33,560 bases of DNA from a virus: the IMG/VR virus record IMGVR_UViG_3300051212_000499, positions 1 through 33,560 of that record; one strand, 5' to 3'. The notes beneath the pieces were generated by a model that saw only the letters and a program-made list of their open reading frames with translations, did no database searches and was not told where the DNA came from. Each line of letters begins with the position of its first letter. Position 1 is the first letter of the stretch. The translations under genes were made by a program, and so were the position numbers. Positions 29,266 to 33,560 of the stretch are shown one piece after another.

Positions 29266-29658
29266 ATGGCAGACTTCGGATTCACCCCCAATCTCACCGC
29301 AAGCGGAACGATCAATCCGTTCCGCTTCGTGGAACTCAACACCGCAAATCCGTTCACCGGGCAGTCGGCCAACGCCGCGTCCGACAACATTCTTGGCGTT
29401 ACGGACGGCAGCGTGTATCAGTACGATCAGACCGCGCACGCGATTGCTGGCCGTCAGATCACGCTGCAGCCGTCCAACACCGTGCAGGTGCAACTCGGCT
29501 CAGGCGGCGCGGCTATCGCAAACCTGCTGACCTCCGACGCAAACGGCAGGGCCGTCGTCGGAACCACCGCGCAGGTGTGCTACTACATCGCGCTAGAGGC
29601 TGGTAGCGAGGATGAAATCATCCGCGCCTTCCGCATCGGTACTCGCGTCGTTCCGTGA
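29266..29658 (+). CDS. Capsid decoration protein (DUF2190-like)
   Basis: 130 aa, with AGGAAAAAAAC as SD. Beta-rich small protein between the protease/scaffold and the capsid gene, where phages of this type place head decoration proteins. It shares the pattern NPFRFVELN, ILGVTDGSV, QITLQPSNTVQVQLG, IIRAFRIG with the N-terminal domain of the protein at 24595, so the two are paralogues. Confidence 0.75.
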   Translation: MADFGFTPNLTASGTINPFRFVELNTANPFTGQSANAASDNILGVTDGSVYQYDQTAHAIAGRQITLQPSNTVQVQLGSGGAAIANLLTSDANGRAVVGTTAQVCYYIALEAGSEDEIIRAFRIGTRVVP

Positions 29659-29678
29659 TCGTTCACCCCTGATTCCTA

Positions 29679-29690
29679 GAAGGGACTTTC
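29679..29690 (+). promoter_or_regulatory. Small GGAC-loop hairpin over the capsid gene SD
   Basis: GAAG (29679-29682) can pair with TTTC (29687-29690, one G-U), loop GGAC, 4 nt before the ATG at 29695. It resembles the P2 leader hairpin (CGAAA-GGAC-TTTCG). Only 4 bp, so weak. Confidence 0.35.
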
Positions 29691-29694
29691 AAAC

Positions 29695-30732
29695 ATGGCA
29701 TTCTCAGTCGTCGGTGGTGGACTTTCGACGTACATCCCGTCCACCAATGATCTCGCTACTGGTGCGCTGCAGGTGGAGTTCACCCGCAGCGTCAACTCCT
29801 TCGCGATCTCGCGCTACGCGCAGATCGTCCCCGTCACCAAGATGACGGGTTTCTATCTCCGTCAGGACGTTCCCGACAACGTGCGGCTCACGAATGATCG
29901 TGAGTTCGCGTGGCCGCTCGGCAACGACCGCCCGACGGGCAAGCAGAACGCTTTCGACTTCGTGCAGTATTCCACGCAGCGGTTTGCGTTCCCGTTCTAC
30001 ATCCCGCAGGAGACCACGCAGCAGGCCGCGTGGGATGTCGTCGCGCAGCACGCTCGCAGTAAGGCGCAGTTGGCGATGACCTCGCGCACGAACCGCGCTG
30101 CGTCTGTCCTGACGGCGACGGGCAACTGGGGAAGCAACTTCGTTGCGGATCCGACCGCTTCTCCGATCTCGGCGGGTTCGTGGGCTAACTCCTCGGAAGC
30201 AAACGGCTACATCCAGAAGAGCATCCAAGCCGTCATGCGGCAGGTCAGCCTCTCGACGGGTGGAGCGGTTGCCCCGAACCAGTTGATCATGGTCATTAGC
30301 CCGACCGTCGCGCAGGTCATCTCGCAGGCTCCAGAGGTCAAGGCGTACGTCAAGAACTATCCGCAGGCTCTGAACTTCCTGCAGGGTTCCGACACGTTCA
30401 GCCGCTGGGGTATCCCCTCGACGCTGTTCGGTCTTGGCGATGTCGTCGTTGACGATTCGGTCAAGGTGACGAGCAAGAAGGGCGCGGCCTCTCTCACCAG
30501 CGAGTACATTTTCGGTGATAGTGCCGTGTTCGTGTCGCGTCCGGGTGGTCTGGTCGGCGTGGAGGGCGCAACGTCGTTCTCGACCTGCCAGATTTTCGCA
30601 TACGAGGACATGACCGTCGAGCAGTTCAACGATCCGATGAACCGTCGTATCGAAGGCCGGGTGATCGACAACAGCGTTGCCGCTGTCGTCGCCCCGGTCG
30701 GCGGCTACCTCATCCAAGATGTCACCCCGTAA
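29695..30732 (+). CDS. Major capsid protein
   Basis: 345 aa. The N-terminal segment (AFSVVGGGLSTYIPSTNDLA) precedes a core with FTRSVNSFAISRYAQIVPV, GFYLRQDVPDNVRL, a long helix QAAWDVVAQHARSKAQLAMTS, and the C-terminal EYIFGDSAVFVSR, AYEDMTVEQFNDPMNRRIEG. Length and gene order (protease/scaffold, decoration, capsid, connector) fit an HK97-fold capsid protein. No N-terminal delta domain is obvious, consistent with a separate scaffold. Own SD AAGGGA. Followed by two strong hairpins. Confidence 0.88.
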   Translation: MAFSVVGGGLSTYIPSTNDLATGALQVEFTRSVNSFAISRYAQIVPVTKMTGFYLRQDVPDNVRLTNDREFAWPLGNDRPTGKQNAFDFVQYSTQRFAFPFYIPQETTQQAAWDVVAQHARSKAQLAMTSRTNRAASVLTATGNWGSNFVADPTASPISAGSWANSSEANGYIQKSIQAVMRQVSLSTGGAVAPNQLIMVISPTVAQVISQAPEVKAYVKNYPQALNFLQGSDTFSRWGIPSTLFGLGDVVVDDSVKVTSKKGAASLTSEYIFGDSAVFVSRPGGLVGVEGATSFSTCQIFAYEDMTVEQFNDPMNRRIEGRVIDNSVAAVVAPVGGYLIQDVTP

Positions 30733-30743
30733 TCCGGGGTGAC
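30721..30743 (+). other. Hairpin with the capsid stop codon in its loop
   Basis: GTCACCCCG (30721-30729) pairs perfectly with CGGGGTGAC (30735-30743). The 5-nt loop TAATC holds the stop codon TAA of the capsid gene. No U-run follows. Confidence 0.75.
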
Positions 30744-30770
30744 TGACTCGCCATCTTCTCCCCTTGCGTA

Positions 30771-30797
30771 GCCGGGGGGGGCTTGTCCCCCCCCGGC
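30771..30797 (+). other. 11-bp GCCG8/C8GGC hairpin after the capsid gene
   Basis: GCC plus eight G (30771-30781) pairs with eight C plus GGC (30787-30797), loop CTTGT. No U-run follows and the next start codon is 16 nt on. It is very stable and suited to blocking 3' exonucleases or limiting read-through from capsid to connector genes. Confidence 0.8.
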
Positions 30798-30812
30798 CAC
30801 GATGGAGACGCA

Positions 30813-31298
30813 ATGCCCTACGCAGACTACGCGGATCTGGAACACGCTCTGGATCAGGGCATCATCGCTCAACTCTGCGGTGATGGCGGCGTGCCGATGC
30901 CGGGGCCGAATCCGATGACGGACGCGGCACTTGAGCGCGGCACGGCAAGCGTGCGAGCCTACATCAAGGTCGGGAACATCTATTCCGACGACGAGATCAA
31001 CGCCCTTGCGGCGGCGCATGATCCGCTGCTGGTTGCGCTGGTGGTCGATCTTGCAACGGAGTTCCTGTTTCAGCGGCGTGGTGCGAAACTCACTCCGGCA
31101 ATCGAACAGCGCATCAAGCAGTCCTATTCCTATCTGGAGGGTCTGCGTGACGGCAAGATGCTGTTTGGCTCGGTGGCTGGCAACATCGCCGCCGGAACAC
31201 CGAAGGCGGTAGCCGTGAGCACGTCGAATCTCTACTGGTACAACGAGGCGAGCAACTCGCAGTTCTTCCCGCCACGCCGGGGGACGGTGTATCCGTGA
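30813..31298 (+). CDS. Head-tail connector (Mu gp36 / DUF1320-like)
   Basis: 161 aa from ATG 30813, GGAG upstream. Helical N-terminus (YADYADLEHALDQGIIAQL), RGTASVRAYIKVGNI..DDEINALAAAHDPLLVALVVDLATEFLFQ, then RIKQSYSYLEGLRDGKMLFG, the standard layout of DUF1320 connectors joining portal and tail. Position right after the capsid gene agrees. Confidence 0.75.
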   Translation: MPYADYADLEHALDQGIIAQLCGDGGVPMPGPNPMTDAALERGTASVRAYIKVGNIYSDDEINALAAAHDPLLVALVVDLATEFLFQRRGAKLTPAIEQRIKQSYSYLEGLRDGKMLFGSVAGNIAAGTPKAVAVSTSNLYWYNEASNSQFFPPRRGTVYP

Positions 31299-31981
31299 GC
31301 GCGTGGGCCGCGAAGGTCAAAGCGGCCCTCAAGGATCCCCGCGTGCTGCAGGGGATTTCCGCTGTCGCTGCGGAATGGATGGAAGAACACATCCAGCAGA
31401 ACATGGGACGGGGGCCGGGTGGAACGGCTGTCGAGCACAAGCCGTTGAAGACGATCACGGCGCAGACGTGGACTACCAAACGGCAGAAGAAGGGCGTGCT
31501 AGGGACACGACTGAAGACCAGCATCGTGACCACGCGGCGCAGGATCCGCAAAAACGTGTTCATGGTCATCCGTCGCAAGAAGTTGGAGACGGAGTATCTG
31601 GTGGAGACGACTTCGTTCCGTGCAGGCGGTCAGCCGCTTCGCGATACAGGCGATCTCGCACGCAGTCTCGGAGCCACCGCCACCAGCACGGGAACGCGAA
31701 TCCGGCTTGGAATGCTCGGCAACAGGTACGGGCTGTATCAGGATCGCGGTTTCAAGACCAAGGGGCCGAACTACATCCCACTCACAAAGAAGGGAAAGCG
31801 CGGTCACGGTACAGGGCAAAATCCCATCGCAGAGGGACTGACTCGGAACAAGGATTTCAAGATGGCATGGAAAGGCGTGACCGTGCCGTCTCGTCCGTTC
31901 ATTCTGCCGACGCGGGACGATATGCTGTCGTTCGGTAGAAGCATCTATCTCGGCCTAAAGGCCGTTTTGAAAGGCCAGTAG
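31295..31981 (+). CDS. Virion morphogenesis / neck protein (Mu GpG-like, HK97 gp10-like)
   Basis: 228 aa from GTG 31295 (GTGA overlap). Basic protein with the signature LRDTGDLARSLGATAT (residues about 115-130), YGLYQDRG, and near the C-terminus VPSRPFILPTRDDM, which mark the phage virion morphogenesis/HK97 gp10-like family that completes the head-tail junction. Ends one nt before the next ATG. Confidence 0.8.
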   Translation: MSAWAAKVKAALKDPRVLQGISAVAAEWMEEHIQQNMGRGPGGTAVEHKPLKTITAQTWTTKRQKKGVLGTRLKTSIVTTRRRIRKNVFMVIRRKKLETEYLVETTSFRAGGQPLRDTGDLARSLGATATSTGTRIRLGMLGNRYGLYQDRGFKTKGPNYIPLTKKGKRGHGTGQNPIAEGLTRNKDFKMAWKGVTVPSRPFILPTRDDMLSFGRSIYLGLKAVLKGQ

Positions 31982-31982
31982 C

Positions 31983-32507
31983 ATGGCGAAGACGATTCAA
32001 GTTCCCGGCCCGACCATCGTGCAGTACATCCTTGCCAATACAGGCACGGGATGGCTGGATCTTGGGTATGCCGACAATGACAATCTCCCCTCCATCCAGT
32101 TCACCGATCATCAGCAGGAAATCAAGACGAGCGTATCCGGAGCCGTGCCGGAGGAAATCGTGCTGACCGGAAGCGAGGCGCGGATTTCCTGCGCTCTCGT
32201 CAAGTGGGATGAAACCAACTTCGCCAGCCTGTTGTCCTACGTCCGTGGTGGACAGGACTACAGTATTCCCGGCGCACGGATCGTCGGAACGACGGACACG
32301 CCGAATCGACTCATCTCGCTTCGTCTCCTCGGTGCTGATACCAGCAACTGGGTTTTCCGCAACGTCTACGTTCAGACGGAGTTCGTCGGGGATTCGCAAT
32401 GGGGGAACCGCGAACGGGTTCTGACACTTGCATTCCGAACGACGTGGTTCAAGGTTCCGTCTACCGGAATCGTCTCTGATCCGTGGGTCTACACTCCTGC
32501 GCCATGA
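31983..32507 (+). CDS. Major tail tube protein
   Basis: 174 aa, beta-rich, starting 1 nt after the neck gene stop. Features of tube proteins: an N-terminal strand (TIQVPGPTIVQYILANTG), LGYADNDNLPSIQFTDHQQEI, loop with ISCALVKWDETNFASLL, and a C-terminal WVFRNVYVQTEFV / RVLTLAFRTTWF strand pair. Placed between neck and tail assembly chaperones, as in siphoviruses. It overlaps the chaperone gene by 4 nt. Confidence 0.8.
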   Translation: MAKTIQVPGPTIVQYILANTGTGWLDLGYADNDNLPSIQFTDHQQEIKTSVSGAVPEEIVLTGSEARISCALVKWDETNFASLLSYVRGGQDYSIPGARIVGTTDTPNRLISLRLLGADTSNWVFRNVYVQTEFVGDSQWGNRERVLTLAFRTTWFKVPSTGIVSDPWVYTPAP

Positions 32508-32767
32508 TCGACCTAAACGACGACAACGACCCGTATCTGTTCGCAGTCACGTTTCCCGGTGGGAAACTCGTGGTGCAGTACATGGAAGTGCTGGCTGCGA
32601 TGCGAGAGGCCATCGTCGCGGATGCGACTCCAACCAGCGAGGACATTGTCGCTGCGATTCGCAAGGCGGCACGAACGCCGGAACTCGCGGACAAACTCGC
32701 AGACTACGAGATCATCGCCGCGTGGCATCGGATGACGAAGGCGATGGAAAAGGCGGGAAACGTCTAA
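32504..32767 (+). CDS. Tail assembly chaperone, short form (gpG-like)
   Basis: 87 aa, start in an ATGA overlap with the tube gene. Beta N-terminus (YLFAVTFPGGKLVVQYMEVL) and a helical rest. It ends soon after a slippery GGGAAAC, so ribosomes that do not shift make this short form. In lambda the G protein of this kind binds the tape measure and tube proteins during tail assembly. Confidence 0.8.
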   Translation: MIDLNDDNDPYLFAVTFPGGKLVVQYMEVLAAMREAIVADATPTSEDIVAAIRKAARTPELADKLADYEIIAAWHRMTKAMEKAGNV

Positions 32768-33018
32768 GGGCATCCGCTAGGTTCCTTGCGACCTACGGGC
32801 GGATGCCGAACGAGTTCGACCCGGATACCGCAATGGGCCTTGCTGCGAACATTCCCGTCATCGAAGCCGACCGCACGCTCGCGATGGCGAGGTCTATTGC
32901 TATCGCATTCGGTGACGAGAAGGCACTCGCGCAGGCGATCTATATCACCACGGGGAGCGCACGCGAGGCGCAGCGCGTAGAGGTGCAGTTGCAGATGCGG
33001 AGAGCGATGAATGGCTAA
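32504..33018 (+). CDS. Tail assembly chaperone, -1 frameshift form (gpGT-like)
   Basis: Reading shifts -1 at GGGAAAC (32755-32761): 86 residues in the first frame, then 85 more in the -1 frame from CGT at 32761 to the stop at 33018, 171 aa in total. The extension is helical (RFLATYGRMPNEFDPDTAMG ... MARSIAIAFGDEKALAQAIY) and has no start of its own with an SD. It corresponds to the T part of lambda gpGT, which recruits tail tube protein. Confidence 0.8.
32755..32807 (+). promoter_or_regulatory. -1 ribosomal frameshift signal: slippery site and stem-loop
   Basis: Slippery heptamer G GGA AAC in the zero frame, then a 7-nt spacer, then GGCATCCG (32769-32776) paired perfectly with CGGATGCC (32800-32807). 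Inside, TAGGT (32778-32782) pairs with ACCTA (32791-32795). The zero-frame stop TAA is at 32765-32767. All parts of a standard -1 signal are present. Confidence 0.88.
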
Positions 33019-33469
33019 CGTACCGGACATCATGTACACCATGCGCGGCGATCTGGCTGCATGGATGTCGGAGCGCGGCTACGGCGACACGGTGTACATC
33101 GTGGAGGCTCGCATCGACGAGGTGGTCGGGCCTTACGCCATTCAGATCATCCCCGGCGCAGACAATGCCGTACACCCGAACTCCGGCGTTGGGCTGGTCA
33201 GAACCGCCGTGGATATCGTTGTCTGGTGGCGCGGGATGCTCGACCCCATGCAGCGAGGCACGGAGCGCATCGCGGGGCAACACGGCATCCAGCAGTTCGT
33301 CGCGGAACTCCGCGAGTATCTGGTGCAACGCACATACGACGGCATGAAGATTCCATTGTTGTTCCGCAGCGGCGGCACGGTCGAGGCCATCGCGGAACTA
33401 GAGGGATGGCTTACGCTCCGCGATTCCTATGATTTCGCGTATGAAATGGAATGGACGGTGAAGGCGTAA
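33011..33469 (+). CDS. Tail completion / terminator protein
   Basis: 152 aa, overlapping the chaperone extension by 8 nt. Mixed alpha/beta (MRGDLAAWMSERGYGDTVYI; VGLVRTAVDIVVWW; IQQFVAELREYLV), the size and layout of gpU-type tail terminators, though these are more often encoded before the tube gene. The stop overlaps the next ATG (TAATG). The call is by size and neighbourhood. Confidence 0.55.
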   Translation: MANVPDIMYTMRGDLAAWMSERGYGDTVYIVEARIDEVVGPYAIQIIPGADNAVHPNSGVGLVRTAVDIVVWWRGMLDPMQRGTERIAGQHGIQQFVAELREYLVQRTYDGMKIPLLFRSGGTVEAIAELEGWLTLRDSYDFAYEMEWTVKA

Positions 33470-33560
33470 TGGAAGACCTTGGAAATATCAACATCACCAT
33501 CCGCGAGCAGGGCGGCGGCGGTGGCGGCGGCGGAATGGGGCCGGGCGGCGGTGGTGGTGG
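33469..33560 (+). CDS. Tape measure protein, N-terminal start (cut by window edge)
   Basis: 30 codons are visible: MEDLGNINITIREQ, then an almost pure glycine run with one MGP. 'DLGNINI' is a common start of siphovirus tape measure proteins. The window ends within GGN repeats, a typical assembly break point. Probable continuation is the frame at 3-722, but a direct join of the ends is out of frame (2, 5, 8 ... extra bases would be needed). Confidence 0.6.
   Translation, partial: MEDLGNINITIREQGGGGGGGGMGPGGGGG

Overview
The window is one module-ordered tailed-phage genome (or nearly all of one), about 33.5 kb and clearly GC-rich. Packaging, capsid, neck and tail genes are recognisable, with no sheath or contractile-tail genes, so a siphovirus is most likely. 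No integrase, C1/Cro-type repressor, DNA polymerase, helicase, tRNA or endolysin was recognised. The host cannot be read from the sequence. It must use sigma70-like promoters and many Shine-Dalgarno (SD) starts. GC richness, cysteine-rich proteins and several SD-less starts would suit an uncultured group such as Planctomycetota, but that is a weak inference.

Layout, + strand unless stated: 1-7467, end of the tape measure protein, tail tip and fibre genes; 7476-8320, lysis cassette with a nested lipoprotein gene; 8323-10978, a small helix-turn-helix protein, a very cysteine-rich 642-aa protein and a zinc-ribbon-like protein; 10993-11069, convergent terminators; 11113-11923 (- strand), a three-gene operon; 12052-12570, a hairpin-packed gene-free stretch ending in a - strand terminator (candidate structured RNA); 12686-19733, early region of small genes, including a CsrA-like protein, five tandem coiled-coil paralogues, a RusA resolvase, an ERF single-strand annealing protein and a Gp157-like protein; 19746-21586, terminase; 21600-24593, a 997-aa modular protein with seven SRPGAKA linkers; 24595-30732, decoration proteins, portal, head morphogenesis, protease/scaffold and major capsid; 30813-33560, connectors, tail tube, frameshifted chaperones, tail completion and the tape measure start. 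The tape measure gene is split across the two window ends inside a glycine-repeat tract, so the molecule is probably circular or circularly permuted and cut there.

The most unusual feature is the control of the early region. Six promoters share TTGCAC, a conserved spacer and a -10 box. Each is followed at the predicted transcript 5' end by a small hairpin whose stem sequence changes but stays paired. Four of the six have an ACGYY pentaloop. Further down several leaders, the SD GGA lies in the loop of a second hairpin, which is the geometry recognised by CsrA, and the phage encodes a CsrA-like protein in one of these operons. This suggests a phage post-transcriptional regulon. The late genes differ: three SD-less genes start just after a TGATANNNT sequence whose TGA is the stop codon of the previous gene. 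The second highlight is the 997-aa protein, which looks like unrelated small domains joined by a repeated 24-27 bp linker.
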